A DNA stretch of 64,000 nucleotides, taken from positions 2,736,040 to 2,800,039 of the forward strand of contig NZ_NFUU01000001.1 in the NCBI RefSeq assembly GCF_002127265.1, given 5' to 3'. The position numbers and the translations under genes were made by a program. Each line of letters begins with the position of its first letter. The first letter of the stretch is position 1. The notes beneath the pieces were generated by a model. That model made no database searches. It was not told the origin of the DNA and saw only the letters and a list, made by a program, of their open reading frames with translations. Of the stretch, positions 39,656-49,825 are shown piece by piece. Origin of the DNA: Hydrogenophaga sp. IBVHS1 (GTDB lineage: Bacteria > Pseudomonadota > Gammaproteobacteria > Burkholderiales > Burkholderiaceae_C).

Positions 39656-40534
39656 ATGTCCTGGCTAGAAAAGCTACTGCCCCCCAAGATCACCCCCACC
39701 GACCCCACCGAGCGCCGCAGCGTGCCCGAGGGGCTGTGGATCAAGTGCCCCAACTGTGAGGCGGTGCTTTACAAAAACGATCTGGAAAAGAACCAGAACG
39801 TCTGCCCTCACTGCAGCCACCACCACCGCATCGGTGCGCGCGCGCGCCTCAATGCGTTTCTCGATGCCGAAGGCCGCTACGAGATCGCGCAGGAAGTGCT
39901 GCCGGTGGATGCATTGAAGTTCAAGGACAGCCGAAAGTACCCCGAGCGCCTCAAAGATGCGCTGGAGACCACTGGCGAAACCGATGCGCTGGTGGTCATG
40001 GGCGGCTCGGTGCTCGGCATCAGCCTGGTCACCGCCTGTTTCGAGTTCGACTTCATGGGCGGCTCCATGGGGTCCGTGGTCGGTGAGCGATTCGTGCGAG
40101 GCGTGGAAGAAGCCATCGCCCAGAAGGTGCCGTTCGTTTGCTTCACCGCCACCGGTGGTGCGCGCATGCAGGAAGGGTTGCTCTCCCTCATGCAGATGGC
40201 CAAGACCAACGCTTCGCTCACGCGCCTGGCCAAGAAGGGCTTGCCCTACATCAGCGTGCTGACCGACCCCACCATGGGCGGTGTGAGCGCGGGCTTCGCC
40301 TTCGTGGGCGACGTGGTGATTGCCGAGCCCAAGGCGCTGATCGGTTTTGCCGGCCCGCGCGTGATCGAAAACACCGTGCGCGTGAAGCTGCCTGAAGGCT
40401 TCCAGCGCGCCGAGTTCCTGCAGACCAAGGGCGCCGTGGATTTCATCAGCGACCGGCGGGAACTGCGTGCCCACATCGCCAACCTGCTGGCGATGCTGCA
40501 GCGCCAGAGCGCCGACGCGGTGGTCAACGATTGA
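39656..40534 (+). CDS. accD: Acetyl-CoA carboxylase carboxyltransferase subunit beta
   Basis: A 292-residue subunit that, with AccA, transfers the carboxyl group from biotin to acetyl-CoA to make malonyl-CoA. The N-terminal zinc ribbon has cysteines 31, 34, 50 and 53 (CPNC and CPHC). Downstream are the crotonase-fold motifs [24 protein letters not shown] and [14 protein letters not shown]. An AAGGAG site precedes the ATG. Its stop is overlapped by the next gene. Confidence 0.98.
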   Translation: MSWLEKLLPPKITPTDPTERRSVPEGLWIKCPNCEAVLYKNDLEKNQNVCPHCSHHHRIGARARLNAFLDAEGRYEIAQEVLPVDALKFKDSRKYPERLKDALETTGETDALVVMGGSVLGISLVTACFEFDFMGGSMGSVVGERFVRGVEEAIAQKVPFVCFTATGGARMQEGLLSLMQMAKTNASLTRLAKKGLPYISVLTDPTMGGVSAGFAFVGDVVIAEPKALIGFAGPRVIENTVRVKLPEGFQRAEFLQTKGAVDFISDRRELRAHIANLLAMLQRQSADAVVND

Positions 40535-41211
40535 GTGCCGAGCCCGCCAGCGGGCCTCTGACGCTCCAGCAGCTTCCCCTGTTTCCGCTGCAGACCGTCC
40601 TGTTTCCGGGCGGCTGGCTGCCCTTGCGCATCTTTGAGGTGCGCTACCTGGACATGATTGGCCGCTGCCACAAAGCCGGTGCTCCCTTTGGCGTGGTGTG
40701 CCTGAGCGAAGGCTCGGAGGTGCGGCGCATCGACCCGACGGCACCACCCAGCGGCGACGCGTTCGCGAGGGAGGTCTTCCACCCTGTGGGGACGCTGGCC
40801 CGGATCGAATCCCTGGAGCGGCCCCAGCCGGGGCTGATGGTGATTCAGTGCCAGGGCCTGCAGCGCTTTCAGGTGACGCGCCGCAGCCAGCTGGCACACG
40901 GCCTTTGGGTGGCCGATGTACAACTGGATGAGCGAGAAGTATCTGTGCCAGTGCCGGAGCATCTGGTCAGCACGCGAGATGCCCTGCAACGCCTGCTGCA
41001 GAGCCTGCAGGAGCGCGATCCGAGAAGCCTGGAGCAACTCCCGCTGCGTCCGCCGTACCGCTGGGACGACAGTGGCTGGGTGGCCAACCGCTGGGCCGAG
41101 CTGCTGCCCACGCCGGCCGAACTCAAGCAACGCCTGATGGCGCTGGACAACCCGATGCTGCGACTGGAACTGGTGTCCGATCTGCTGGACCGCCTCGGCC
41201 TGGAAAACTGA
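40531..41211 (+). CDS. LON peptidase substrate-binding domain protein
   Basis: A 226-residue protein consisting of a Lon N-terminal (substrate-binding) domain without ATPase or protease parts. The domain start [20 protein letters not shown], then [12 protein letters not shown], and [13 protein letters not shown] are characteristic. The start appears to be TTG overlapping the accD stop (TTGA), which implies coupling and low expression. Stand-alone LON-N proteins have no settled function; they may bind unfolded protein or act as adaptors. It converges with nagZ with an 18-bp gap. Confidence 0.85.
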   Translation: MSAEPASGPLTLQQLPLFPLQTVLFPGGWLPLRIFEVRYLDMIGRCHKAGAPFGVVCLSEGSEVRRIDPTAPPSGDAFAREVFHPVGTLARIESLERPQPGLMVIQCQGLQRFQVTRRSQLAHGLWVADVQLDEREVSVPVPEHLVSTRDALQRLLQSLQERDPRSLEQLPLRPPYRWDDSGWVANRWAELLPTPAELKQRLMALDNPMLRLELVSDLLDRLGLEN

Positions 41212-41229
41212 GGCCGGCTTGCTGGCGCT

Positions 41230-42315
41230 TCAGGCCGGCAACAGCGAGAGCGATTGCATGTAACGCGGGCTGACCATCAGCGCATTCCAGGGCAGCGCCG
41301 GTGCCATCGGCAGCAGTGCCACGCGGCGCTCCTCGCTCGCGGGATCGGGCTGCCAGTGCCCTTCCAGCACCGCGCGCGACAACGAATCGATGGCCTCGTC
41401 GATCGGCGCGCCACCGTCCACCACCGACTGGTTGCACAACAACACCAGATCACAACCCGCCTGCAGCGCGGCCAGGGCTGCGGTGGTAAAGCTCACGGCC
41501 TCACCGTCGATCTGCCGCGCTGCGGCCATGCTCAGGTCGTCGCTGAAGATGGCGCCGGTAAAGCCCAATCGACGTCGAAGCACGTCCTGCAACCAGCGCG
41601 CCGAAAAGCCCGCCGGGCGCTTGTCCACACGGGGGTAGATCACATGCGCCGGCATCACGGCCTGCAGGCTGGCCGACAGCCAGCCGTATGGCGCCGCATC
41701 CTCGGCGAGGATGGCGCGCAGACTGCGGCGGTCGACGGGAATCGCGAGGTGTGAATCGGCCTGCACAAAGCCATGACCGGGGAAATGCTTGCCGCAGTGG
41801 CCCATGCCGCTTTGCAGCAGCCCGTGCATGAGGCTTTGCGCGAGCAAGGAAACCATGCGCGGATCGCGTCCGAAGGAGCGGTCGCCGATCACGGAGCTCT
41901 CGCCGTAGTCCAGATCGAGCACCGGCGCAAAGCTCAGGTCCACGCCGCAGGCACGCAATTCGGCACCGAGCACGTAGCCCGCAGCAGCGCCAGCGTTCAT
42001 GGCCTCCATCGCCGAGGCACCCTCGCGCGGGCCAGGGCGCATCCAGAGCTCGCCCAATGCGGCCATTGGCGGCAGGTGCGTGAAGCCATCGGTGCGGAAG
42101 CGCTGAACCCGGCCGCCTTCGTGGTCCACCGCAATCAGCAGATCTGGTCGCACCGCCTTGATCTGGCGGCACAAGGTGGTGAGCTGGGCGCGGCTCTTCC
42201 AGTTGCGGCCAAACAGAATGACGCCGCCCACCAGCGGGTGCGCCAGTCGCTGGCGGTCGGCCGTGGTCAGGCTGTGGCCTGCGACGTCGATGACAAGGGG
42301 AGCGTGAAAGGTCAT
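41230..42315 (-). CDS. nagZ: Beta-N-acetylhexosaminidase (peptidoglycan recycling)
   Basis: A 361-residue glycoside hydrolase family 3 enzyme, cytoplasmic, that removes GlcNAc from anhydro-muropeptides. The conserved KHFPGHG loop (catalytic His) and the nucleophile region IFSDDLSMAAA (catalytic Asp) are visible, as is AVDHEGGRVQRFR. There is no signal peptide, which fits NagZ rather than secreted GH3 enzymes. It lies 22 bp after acpS at the end of a long operon. In some Gram-negatives its product controls ampC. Confidence 0.95.
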   Translation of the reverse strand: MTFHAPLVIDVAGHSLTTADRQRLAHPLVGGVILFGRNWKSRAQLTTLCRQIKAVRPDLLIAVDHEGGRVQRFRTDGFTHLPPMAALGELWMRPGPREGASAMEAMNAGAAAGYVLGAELRACGVDLSFAPVLDLDYGESSVIGDRSFGRDPRMVSLLAQSLMHGLLQSGMGHCGKHFPGHGFVQADSHLAIPVDRRSLRAILAEDAAPYGWLSASLQAVMPAHVIYPRVDKRPAGFSARWLQDVLRRRLGFTGAIFSDDLSMAAARQIDGEAVSFTTAALAALQAGCDLVLLCNQSVVDGGAPIDEAIDSLSRAVLEGHWQPDPASEERRVALLPMAPALPWNALMVSPRYMQSLSLLPA

Positions 42316-42337
42316 GGGTGTCTGTTGGGTGAAAGGC

Positions 42338-42730
42338 TCAGCCTCGCTCCACCACCACGAAGCTGGCGGCGTAGTCGGTCTCGTCGGACACCGTCACATG
42401 CGCACGCAAGCCCTGGGCTTCGAACCAGGCCTTGAGCTCACCGTGCAACACGATGACGGGTTTGCCCGAAGGCAGATTGGTGATTTCACAGCTCCGCCAG
42501 GTCATGGGCATGCGCATGCCCAGGCCGATGGCTTTGGAAAAGGCTTCCTTGGCGGAAAAGCGGGTGGCCAGGAAACGCACACCCCGCTGCGCGTTGCGCT
42601 CGCTGCGCCGACGCCACACCGCAATCTCGGCCTCGGAAAGCACCTTGTGCACGAAGCGCTCGCCCTGGCGCCCCAGCGTCGCCTCGATGCGGCGGATGTC
42701 GCAAATATCGGTGCCGATGCCGTAGATCAT
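42338..42730 (-). CDS. acpS: Holo-[acyl-carrier-protein] synthase
   Basis: A 130-residue phosphopantetheinyl transferase that activates AcpP (encoded 13 kb away in this window). The metal-site motifs are [15 protein letters not shown] at the N-terminus and [13 protein letters not shown] in the centre. Length matches the family. It overlaps the end of pdxJ by 4 bp (ATGA), a common pairing. Confidence 0.96.
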   Translation of the reverse strand: MIYGIGTDICDIRRIEATLGRQGERFVHKVLSEAEIAVWRRRSERNAQRGVRFLATRFSAKEAFSKAIGLGMRMPMTWRSCEITNLPSGKPVIVLHGELKAWFEAQGLRAHVTVSDETDYAASFVVVERG

Positions 42731-43500
42731 CTGGCGCGGGCGTCTGCAATGCAGCGGTTGTAGTCGGCAATGGTGGCGGCGTACCCCAGCTCCAGCGCGT
42801 CTGCGATCAGCGCATGGCCAATCGACACTTCGCTCACGCCCGGGACTGCACGCAGAAAGGCGGTGAGGTTGTCGCGGTTCAGGTCGTGGCCGGCATTGAC
42901 GCCCAAGCCGGCATCCAGCGCCGCCTGGGCCGCAGCGCGAAAGCGCTCGAGCTGCTCCGCGCGTTGTGGAGTAGACCAGGCTGCCGCGTAGGGCTCGGTG
43001 TAGAGCTCGACCCGGTCAGCGCCAACTGCTTTCGCACCGGCCATCTGAGCCGGCTCGGCGTCCATGAACAGGCTCACCCGCGCGCCCAGCGCTTTTGCCT
43101 CCGCGATGAGTGGGCGCAGGCGCTCGGCATCGGCCGGAAAGTTCCAGCCATGGTCGCTGGTGAACTGGCCTTCGCTGTCGGGCACGAAGGTCACCTGGTG
43201 GGGGCGCACCGCGCTCACGAAACCCATCAGGTTGTGAAAGGGGTTGCCCTCGATGTTGAATTCGCGATCCGGCCAGTCCTTGAGCAAAGCGGCCAGATCG
43301 TGCACATCGTGCGCCCGGATGTGGCGCTCATCGGGTCGGGGATGCACCGTGATGCCGTGCGCGCCCGCCTGCAGGCACAGCGTGGCCGCGCGCGTGACCG
43401 AGGGAATGCCCAGGTTGCGCGTGTTGCGCACCAGGGCCACCTTGTTGAGGTTCACCGACAAAGCGGTGGCGTGCGGCGGGAGATGGGGAGCCACGGTCAT
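42727..43500 (-). CDS. pdxJ: Pyridoxine 5'-phosphate synthase
   Basis: A 257-residue TIM-barrel enzyme that makes pyridoxine phosphate from deoxyxylulose phosphate and aminoacetone phosphate. Signature segments are [35 protein letters not shown] and [11 protein letters not shown], with EVSIGHALI at the C-terminus. It overlaps recO and acpS by 4 bp on each side, so the three genes are tightly coupled. Confidence 0.97.
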   Translation of the reverse strand: MTVAPHLPPHATALSVNLNKVALVRNTRNLGIPSVTRAATLCLQAGAHGITVHPRPDERHIRAHDVHDLAALLKDWPDREFNIEGNPFHNLMGFVSAVRPHQVTFVPDSEGQFTSDHGWNFPADAERLRPLIAEAKALGARVSLFMDAEPAQMAGAKAVGADRVELYTEPYAAAWSTPQRAEQLERFRAAAQAALDAGLGVNAGHDLNRDNLTAFLRAVPGVSEVSIGHALIADALELGYAATIADYNRCIADARAR

Positions 43501-44315
43501 GGGGTGGTCACGCTGGAGGTTGGATCGGAAGAGGCGTCAGCGTCCAGATCAGCCGCTGGGGCACGCCGCGTCATGGCCTGCACGTCGAGCATCAACTGCC
43601 GGGTCTTGAACACACGCACCCCGCAATGGTAGTGCAGCAAATTTCGCAAAGGCAGGCGGATGGCCTGCAGGCAAGAAGCGCAAGCGCGCAATGTGGGCAC
43701 GAACGGCGCGGGTTCGTCCATGGCCGCCTGCAGCTCCAGCCACTGCTGGCCCATAAGCGCCTGCTCGTCGCCAGCTCGCGCGGCACTCAGCCCACTCTCG
43801 GGCAACAACACATAGCGGCGTTGCGGATCAAGGCCGACGAGGGTGCTGCCATCCTGCGAGAGATCGGGCAACAGACCCACGTCCCGCAGCAGCAGCAATT
43901 CGAACGCGCGCAAGATGAGCTGCTGCGCATCGCTTTTCTCGGCCAGCAACTGCACCGCGGTGGTGAAGTGGTCGAACAGGCGTTCGTGGGCATCGTCGCG
44001 CGCGAGCAGGCGCATGAGCAACTCATTGAGGTAGCTGCCCGAAACCAGCGCCTCGCCAGTGGGCATGACGTGCCCGCCCTGCCACTGGGCCGCCTTGAGG
44101 GTGCGAACCTCGGCGTCACCCGTCCACGACACATGCAACGGTTGAAGGGGCAACAGCACCGGACGAAACTGGGAGCTGGGCCGTTTCACGCCCTTGGCCA
44201 CCAGGGCAATGCGGCCATGGTGGCGGGTGAAAACTTCAAGCACCAGACTGGTTTCGCTCCAGTCGTAGCGGTGGAGGACGAAAGCAGGTTCGTCGGTAAA
44301 ACGTTTCAGGGCCAT
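43497..44315 (-). CDS. recO: DNA repair protein RecO
   Basis: A 272-residue mediator of the RecFOR recombination pathway. The N-terminal OB fold begins near EPAFVLHRYDWSETSLVLEVFTRHHG (first part FVLHRYDWSETSL), with VAKGVKRPSSQFRPVL typical of the family. A single pair of cysteines (ACASC) in the C-terminal part suggests a reduced zinc site. It is 33 bp after era and overlaps pdxJ by 4 bp; era-recO-pdxJ-acpS is a conserved order. Confidence 0.95.
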   Translation of the reverse strand: MALKRFTDEPAFVLHRYDWSETSLVLEVFTRHHGRIALVAKGVKRPSSQFRPVLLPLQPLHVSWTGDAEVRTLKAAQWQGGHVMPTGEALVSGSYLNELLMRLLARDDAHERLFDHFTTAVQLLAEKSDAQQLILRAFELLLLRDVGLLPDLSQDGSTLVGLDPQRRYVLLPESGLSAARAGDEQALMGQQWLELQAAMDEPAPFVPTLRACASCLQAIRLPLRNLLHYHCGVRVFKTRQLMLDVQAMTRRAPAADLDADASSDPTSSVTTP

Positions 44316-44348
44316 GCGGCGTGGCCTCGTGCGTCCAACGGACCGGCT

Positions 44349-45362
44349 TTATTCGTACCCGAACGACCGCACCCGCGCATCGTCGTCCGCCCAGCCCGAC
44401 CGCACCTTCACCCACAGCTCGAGGAAAACCTTGCAATCCCAGAGCTTCTCCAGCTCCTGGCGGGCTTCGGTGCCGATGCGTTTGAGTTTCTCGCCGCCCT
44501 CACCAATGACCATGCCCTTGTGTCCCTCGCGCTCCACCACGATGGTGGCGGCGATGCGCTTGAGCGCGCCCTCTTCCTCGAACTTGTCGATCACCACGGT
44601 GGAGGTGTAGGGCAGTTCATCGCCCGTCAGGCGAAAGAGCTTTTCTCGCACCATCTCGCTGGCCATGAAGCGTTCGCTTCGGTCCGTCAGCGCGTCCGGG
44701 TCGTGCATCCAGGGCTGCAGCGGCAGGTACTTCTCGCAGATGGTGAAAAGGCGCTGGATGTCCTTTACGGTCTTTGCCGACATGGGCACGAATTCAGCGA
44801 AGGGGTGGCGTTCCTGCATGGAGCGCAGCCAAGGCGCCAGATCGGCGCGGCGGTGCACCAGATCGAACTTGTTGGCCAGCAGCACCACCGGCACATTGGC
44901 CGGCAACAACGAGAGCACCTTGGCGTCGGCCTGGTTGAAGCTCCCCGCTTCCACCACGAACAGGATCAGGTCCACGTCGCTCACGGCACCCATCACGGTC
45001 TTGTTCAGGGCACGGTTCAGGGCATTGCCATGGCGGGTCTGAAAGCCCGGTGTGTCCACAAAAACAAACTGCGTGGGGCCCAAGGTGCGCATGCCGGTGA
45101 TGCGGTGCCGCGTCGTCTGGGCCTTGCGCGATGTGATGCTGACCTTCTGGCCCACCAATGCGTTGAGCAGGGTGGACTTGCCCACATTGGGCTTGCCGAC
45201 GATGGCCACAAAACCGCAGCGCTGGGCGGCCGGATCGATCGGGTCCGGCATTTCTTCGGCAACAGGCGCAGGGGCGGCAGATTCCTTGCCCAGCGCACGC
45301 GCCAGCATGGCATCGAGCTCGGGATTGGAAGGAGGTGGTACGGGTACAGGGACAGCGGACAT
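44349..45362 (-). CDS. era: GTPase Era
   Basis: A 337-residue GTPase for 16S rRNA maturation and 30S assembly. The G1 loop is GKPNVGKST near residue 56, with DTPGF (G3), NKFD (G4) and a C-terminal KH domain ([18 protein letters not shown]). It has an N-terminal extension of about 45 residues rich in Pro and Ala, longer than E. coli Era. The ATG 4 bp after the rnc stop was chosen over one inside rnc. rnc-era coupling is the usual arrangement. Confidence 0.96.
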   Translation of the reverse strand: MSAVPVPVPPPSNPELDAMLARALGKESAAPAPVAEEMPDPIDPAAQRCGFVAIVGKPNVGKSTLLNALVGQKVSITSRKAQTTRHRITGMRTLGPTQFVFVDTPGFQTRHGNALNRALNKTVMGAVSDVDLILFVVEAGSFNQADAKVLSLLPANVPVVLLANKFDLVHRRADLAPWLRSMQERHPFAEFVPMSAKTVKDIQRLFTICEKYLPLQPWMHDPDALTDRSERFMASEMVREKLFRLTGDELPYTSTVVIDKFEEEGALKRIAATIVVEREGHKGMVIGEGGEKLKRIGTEARQELEKLWDCKVFLELWVKVRSGWADDDARVRSFGYE

Positions 45363-45366
45363 GGAT

Positions 45367-46107
45367 TCAGGAAGACTGGACAGCGCGGGTGACCACGGGG
45401 GGCTCGGAAGCGGGGGCACTGGCCTGCGCCGACGCGGGAAGGAGGTGTTGCAACATGGCTGCCGCGGCAGCCTGTTCGCCAGCGCGCCGCGATGCCCCGA
45501 TGCCGCGCTCGCAATGACCGGTTTCGGTCACAGTGCATTCCACGTCAAAGGTCTGTTGGTGCGCCTCGCCCAGCGTGGCCACCACGCGATAGACCGGCAG
45601 TTTCATTTTGCGCGCCTGCAGCCACTCCTGCAATTCGGTCTTGGGGTCTTTGCCCATGGCGCTCATCTGGGCATTGAGCTCGATGCCGCCGTAGAGCCGG
45701 TGCACCACCGCAGCAGCGGCCTCAAAGCCGGCATCAAGGTAGACCGCACCGATAACCGCCTCCAGCGCATCGGCCAGGATGGAGGGCCGCTTGTGACCGC
45801 CCGAGCGCTTTTCGCCATCGCCAAGACGAAGCCCGGCCGAAATGCCCAGTCCCGTAGCGATCTGCGCCAGCGTGTCCTGTTTGACGAGGTTGGCCCGCAC
45901 CCGCGACAGATCGCCTTCGGGCAGCTGGTTGAGTTTTTCGAACAGCAGCCCGGACACGGCCAGACTAAGCACCGAGTCGCCCAGGAATTCGAGGCGTTCG
46001 TTGTGATCGGCGGTAAAGCTTCTGTGGGTGAGCGCCCGCTCGAGCAGGCGCGGATTGACAAACTGGTGTTGCAGGCGCTTTTGCAGCGCCACAAGCTCCG
46101 GGCTCAA
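45367..46107 (-). CDS. rnc: Ribonuclease III
   Basis: A 246-residue double-strand-specific endoribonuclease that processes rRNA precursors. The catalytic signature is [20 protein letters not shown] near residues 37-56, and a double-stranded RNA-binding domain follows ([14 protein letters not shown], then [13 protein letters not shown]). The C-terminal tail is Ala/Pro-rich. The start appears to be TTG; no ATG or GTG is available in frame upstream before a stop-rich zone, though a GTG at codon 6 is possible. It sits between the DUF4845 gene and era. Confidence 0.95.
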   Translation of the reverse strand: MSPELVALQKRLQHQFVNPRLLERALTHRSFTADHNERLEFLGDSVLSLAVSGLLFEKLNQLPEGDLSRVRANLVKQDTLAQIATGLGISAGLRLGDGEKRSGGHKRPSILADALEAVIGAVYLDAGFEAAAAVVHRLYGGIELNAQMSAMGKDPKTELQEWLQARKMKLPVYRVVATLGEAHQQTFDVECTVTETGHCERGIGASRRAGEQAAAAAMLQHLLPASAQASAPASEPPVVTRAVQSS

Positions 46108-46150
46108 AGAGCGGAGCGCCCGCCAGGACGCTTCCAGTCCGCAGCCACGG

Positions 46151-46498
46151 TCATTTGGATCGACCCTCGTACTTCATGACGAGGTGTGCCGGACCCACAA
46201 GGTGAATCTCGCGCAGGTAAGCGAAAGACACCACCACACGATCGCCTTCCTTGCCCACCGTCAGGTCCTTGCCCGAGATGGTGCGAATGTCATCGATCTG
46301 GGCAGCCTTGTCGAAGGTGCTGCGCACTTCGGCCACCGTGGTGCCGGCGGCGGCTTTGTCGACCGCCTTCTGAACCGCCATGTACTCGATGTAGGTCGGC
46401 GCCACCTGCGCCAGGACAACGCCCGTGTAGGCCAGCAGAACACCCACGATGATCAGGCCGACGAAGGTCAGTCCTTGCTGTTGACGTTTCAATGCCAT
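46151..46498 (-). CDS. DUF4845 domain-containing protein
   Basis: A 115-residue protein with one N-terminal membrane segment (about residues 10-30; GLTFVGLIIVGVLLAYTG) and a periplasmic or extracytoplasmic domain with the pattern TVAEVRSTFDKAAQIDDI. The N-terminus QQQGLTFVG resembles a type IV pilin-like leader (Gly-Phe context is only partly matched). The family is conserved between lepB and rnc in betaproteobacteria. Its function is unknown. An AGGAG site precedes the ATG. Confidence 0.88.
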   Translation of the reverse strand: MALKRQQQGLTFVGLIIVGVLLAYTGVVLAQVAPTYIEYMAVQKAVDKAAAGTTVAEVRSTFDKAAQIDDIRTISGKDLTVGKEGDRVVVSFAYLREIHLVGPAHLVMKYEGRSK

Positions 46499-46523
46499 GA
46501 CTTCATTCTCCTGAGGCTTGCTG

Positions 46524-47501
46524 TCACTCGAACGACCCGATGCGGCCAAGATCACCGAAATTCATCCAGACGAAAAAGGCCTTGCCTACGATATTCGCTT
46601 CGGGCACAAACCCCCAATACCGTGAGTCGAGTGAATTGTCCCGATTGTCGCCCATCATGAAATAGTGGCCTGCCGGCACCTTGCAGGTCACACCTTCAAC
46701 GCTGTAGCGGCACTGATCCATAAAGGGAAAATCGGTGGACCGGTTGATGAAGGCGGCCCGATCGTCGTCGTTCAGCGTGTTGTACTGGCGCTGGCCCAGC
46801 GTCTCACGGAACTGGCGCGAGTAACGCATGCTGTCGCTGTCGAAAAACTCTGGCTGCGCCGCACGCGGAACCACCTGACCATTCACCGTGAGCTGCTTGT
46901 TGATGTAAGCCACCTCGTCCCCGGGCACGCCAATGACTCGCTTGATGTAGTCCAGGCTGGGCTGCGGCGGGTAGCGAAACACCATCACATCGCCCGGCTT
47001 GGGGTCGTTGTTGGCGAGCACCTTGATGTTGAACACTGGCAGGCGAACGCCATAGTGGAATTTGTTCACCAGGATCAGGTCTCCGACTCGGAGCGTCGGA
47101 ATCATGGAGCCCGAAGGGATCTTGAAGGGCTCGAACAGGAATGAGCGCAGCACGAAGACCGCCAGGATCACGGGGAACAAACCGGCGGTCCAGTCCAGCC
47201 ACCAGGGTTGCATCAGCAGCTTTTGACGCGCGGTCTCCACGTCGCCCTCGATCTGGCTGAATCCCTGCTGAAGAAGCGCCTCCTTGCGCGTGTTGTGCTC
47301 TGCCATCAGCTGCATCGCCGCACGGCGGCGCTTCGGCAGGAAGATCGCACGCTCCGCAATCCAGTACACACCCGTCACCACGGTGGCCATCATCAGGAGC
47401 ACCGCAAAGTTGCCCTCCACCACACCGGAATACCAGGCCAGCGCGTAAGCAGCAAACGCCGCCAGCACCACTGCGGTGACCGTTCCCATGAGCGCCTGCA
47501 T
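46524..47501 (-). CDS. lepB: Signal peptidase I
   Basis: A 325-residue membrane protease that removes signal peptides from exported proteins. Three N-terminal hydrophobic stretches (about residues 5-22, 26-44 and 100-115) place the catalytic domain in the periplasm. The catalytic Ser lies in IPSGSMIPTL and the general-base Lys in DYIKRVIGVPGD; GDNRDNSLDSRYWG is also present. The ATG overlaps the lepA stop by one base, which sets this start rather than the longer frame. Confidence 0.97.
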   Translation of the reverse strand: MQALMGTVTAVVLAAFAAYALAWYSGVVEGNFAVLLMMATVVTGVYWIAERAIFLPKRRRAAMQLMAEHNTRKEALLQQGFSQIEGDVETARQKLLMQPWWLDWTAGLFPVILAVFVLRSFLFEPFKIPSGSMIPTLRVGDLILVNKFHYGVRLPVFNIKVLANNDPKPGDVMVFRYPPQPSLDYIKRVIGVPGDEVAYINKQLTVNGQVVPRAAQPEFFDSDSMRYSRQFRETLGQRQYNTLNDDDRAAFINRSTDFPFMDQCRYSVEGVTCKVPAGHYFMMGDNRDNSLDSRYWGFVPEANIVGKAFFVWMNFGDLGRIGSFE

Positions 47502-49309
47502 CAGTCTTGCACCTGCAAAATGGCGAGGAATGCTTCCTGGGGCACTTCCACCGAGCCGATCTGTTTCATGCGCTTCTTGCCTGCTTTCTGTTTTTCGAGG
47601 AGTTTGCGTTTTCGCGTGATGTCGCCGCCGTAGCATTTTGCCAGCACGTTCTTGCGCAGCGCCTTGATGGTCTCGCGCGCGATCACGTTACCGCCAATGG
47701 CCGCCTGGATCGCCACATCGAACATCTGCCGGCTGATGATCTCACGCATCTTGGCGGCCACAGCCCGGCCGCGGTACTGGGATTGAGAGCGGTGAACGAT
47801 GATGGACAAGGCGTCCACCTTCTCGCCATTGAGCAGGATGTCGACCTTCACGACGTCGGACGGCCGGTACTCCTTGAACTCATAGTCCATCGATGCATAG
47901 CCGCGGCTGACCGACTTCAGCTTGTCGAAGAAATCCAGGACGATCTCGCCGAGGGGCATGTCGTAGGTCAGCATGACCTGCTTGCCGTGGTAGGCCATGT
48001 TCAGCTGCATGCCGCGCTTCTGGTTGGCCAGCGTCATGACCGCGCCCACATATTCCTGTGGCATGTACAGATGCACCGTCACGATGGGCTCGCGGATTTC
48101 GTCGATCCGGCCCTGGTCCGGCATTTTCGAGGGGTTCTCGACCATGATGACCTCGCCGTCCGGCTTGACCACCTGGTAAACCACGCTCGGCGCGGTCGTA
48201 ATCAGGTCCTGGTCGAACTCACGCTCCAGGCGTTCCTGCACGATCTCCATGTGCAACAGGCCCAGGAACCCGCAGCGAAAGCCGAACCCCAGCGCCTGAG
48301 ACACCTCGGGTTCGTAGTGCAGCGAAGCGTCGTTGAGCTTGAGTTTTTCCAGCGCATCTCGCAGAGCGTCGTACTGGTTGGCTTCGGTGGGATACAGACC
48401 GGCAAAAACCTGCGGCTGCACTTCCTTGAACCCGGGCAGGGCCTCGGTTGCGGGGCCTGCGTTGTTGGGCAGCTTTTTCTCCAGCGTGATGGTGTCGCCC
48501 ACCTTGGCCGCCTGGAGCTCCTTGATGCCGGCGATGATGTAACCCACCTCGCCGGCGTTGAGTTGCTCCCGCGGTTCGTTGGCCGGCGTGAACACGCCGA
48601 GGCTGTCGGCGTTGTAGATGGTGTTGGTGGCCATCATCTTGAAACGCTCGCCCTTGAGCAGGCGTCCGTCGACCACACGCACCAGCATGACCACGCCCAC
48701 ATAAGCGTCGTACCAGCTGTCGACGATCATGGCGCGCAGCGGCGCGTCAGGCTTGCCCTTGGGTGCGGGAATGCGCGCCACTACCGCTTCCAGGATGTCC
48801 TCGACCCCCATGCCGGTCTTGGCCGAACACGGGATCGCCTCGCTCGCATCGATGCCGATGACATCCTCAATCTCGCTCTTGGCGTTCTCGGGATCGGCAT
48901 TGGGCAGATCCATCTTGTTGAGCACTGGGACCACCTCCACACCGAGTTCGAGAGCGGTGTAGCAGTTGGCCACGGTCTGCGCTTCCACCCCCTGGCTGGC
49001 GTCCACCACCAGCAGCGCACCTTCGCACGCCGAGAGTGAGCGCGAGACCTCATATGAGAAGTCGACGTGGCCAGGGGTGTCGATGAGGTTGAGGTTGTAG
49101 ACCTGCCCGTCACGCGCTTTGTACTTGAGCGAAGCAGTCTGAGCCTTGATGGTGATGCCGCGCTCTTTCTCGATGTCCATCGAGTCGAGCACTTGCTCGC
49201 TCATCTCCCGGTCAGACAGGCCACCGCAAAGGGAAATGATGCGATCGGCCAGCGTCGACTTGCCATGATCGATGTGGGCGATGATCGAAAAATTGCGGAT
49301 GTGATTCAT
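47501..49309 (-). CDS. lepA: Translation elongation factor 4
   Basis: A 602-residue ribosome-associated GTPase (EF4), proposed to assist translation under stress and 30S assembly. The G1 motif is [13 protein letters not shown], with [12 protein letters not shown] (G3) and NKMDLP (G4). The C-terminal LepA-specific domain ([20 protein letters not shown]) is complete. It is coupled to lepB. Upstream is a short leader with a terminator-like hairpin. Confidence 0.98.
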   Translation of the reverse strand: MNHIRNFSIIAHIDHGKSTLADRIISLCGGLSDREMSEQVLDSMDIEKERGITIKAQTASLKYKARDGQVYNLNLIDTPGHVDFSYEVSRSLSACEGALLVVDASQGVEAQTVANCYTALELGVEVVPVLNKMDLPNADPENAKSEIEDVIGIDASEAIPCSAKTGMGVEDILEAVVARIPAPKGKPDAPLRAMIVDSWYDAYVGVVMLVRVVDGRLLKGERFKMMATNTIYNADSLGVFTPANEPREQLNAGEVGYIIAGIKELQAAKVGDTITLEKKLPNNAGPATEALPGFKEVQPQVFAGLYPTEANQYDALRDALEKLKLNDASLHYEPEVSQALGFGFRCGFLGLLHMEIVQERLEREFDQDLITTAPSVVYQVVKPDGEVIMVENPSKMPDQGRIDEIREPIVTVHLYMPQEYVGAVMTLANQKRGMQLNMAYHGKQVMLTYDMPLGEIVLDFFDKLKSVSRGYASMDYEFKEYRPSDVVKVDILLNGEKVDALSIIVHRSQSQYRGRAVAAKMREIISRQMFDVAIQAAIGGNVIARETIKALRKNVLAKCYGGDITRKRKLLEKQKAGKKRMKQIGSVEVPQEAFLAILQVQD

Positions 49310-49367
49310 CAGAAAAACGGCTCGGACACGAGATAAACCGCGTGCTCCAGCAGGAACAAGCGGCCAT

Positions 49368-49401
49368 AAAAAACGGGCGCGTCAGCTGCTGACGCGCCCG
49401 T
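49368..49401 (-). terminator. Terminator-like hairpin in the lepA leader
   Basis: ACGGGCGCGTCA and TGACGCGCCCGT form a 12-bp GC-rich stem around five bases, followed on the minus strand by six T residues. It lies about 60 bp before the lepA ATG and about 40 bp after a TACAAT box. It could end a small RNA or act as a conditional terminator for lepA. Confidence 0.8.
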
Positions 49402-49439
49402 AACCAACAATCAATGGCAACTGCGATAGTTGGGGTTTC

Positions 49440-49445
49440 ATTGTA
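49440..49445 (-). promoter_or_regulatory. -10-like box upstream of lepA
   Basis: TACAAT on the minus strand, with GTTTGC 17 bp upstream as a poor -35. Transcription would begin near 49433 and run straight into the leader hairpin. Confidence 0.4.
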
Positions 49446-49762
49446 GGCAAAAAGCCCGGAAAGCAAACCACCGAACCGGCGCGAAACCCTTGTTGCAGCG
49501 CAGCAACATCAAACTTATACACAGCTAATCCACACGAAAGGCGTGCTTCCTGTGCAACGGCTGTGGATGACCTGGGGGCTTCCCATGACACTTCCACATC
49601 GTGGATCTGCAAAGCGCATGGACACAGGAATCTGTTCAGAACAGGCGCCATTTTATCGAAATCGGTCAAGAGCCGAACCAGGTTTGTTAGCGATCACAAA
49701 CTTATGTGTTTCTGGGTACGCCACCGGCTCAGGAAAACCCGGTGTGGCAAAACGACCACCGC

Positions 49763-49800
49763 CAAAGAAAACCCCCAAAACCCAATCGGGTCCGGGGGTT
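49763..49800 (-). terminator. Terminator after mucD
   Basis: AACCCCC and GGGGGTT form the outer stem, with an inner CCC/GGG pairing. On the minus strand a T-rich run (TTTTCTTT) follows. It lies 25 bp past the mucD stop codon. Confidence 0.75.
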
Positions 49801-49825
49801 ATTGGCGCCCTGATCAGGGATGCGT

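Larger units (their letters stand above)
49310..49825 (-). other. Intergenic stretch before lepA
   Basis: About 515 bp without a protein gene. It holds the terminator of mucD at one end, a -10-like TACAAT, and a strong hairpin followed by T residues before lepA. Segments of about 300 bp between them show no coding signal. A minus-strand TTGACC and TAAAAT pair near 49640-49670 is too closely spaced for a standard promoter. No tRNA is seen. Confidence 0.5.
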
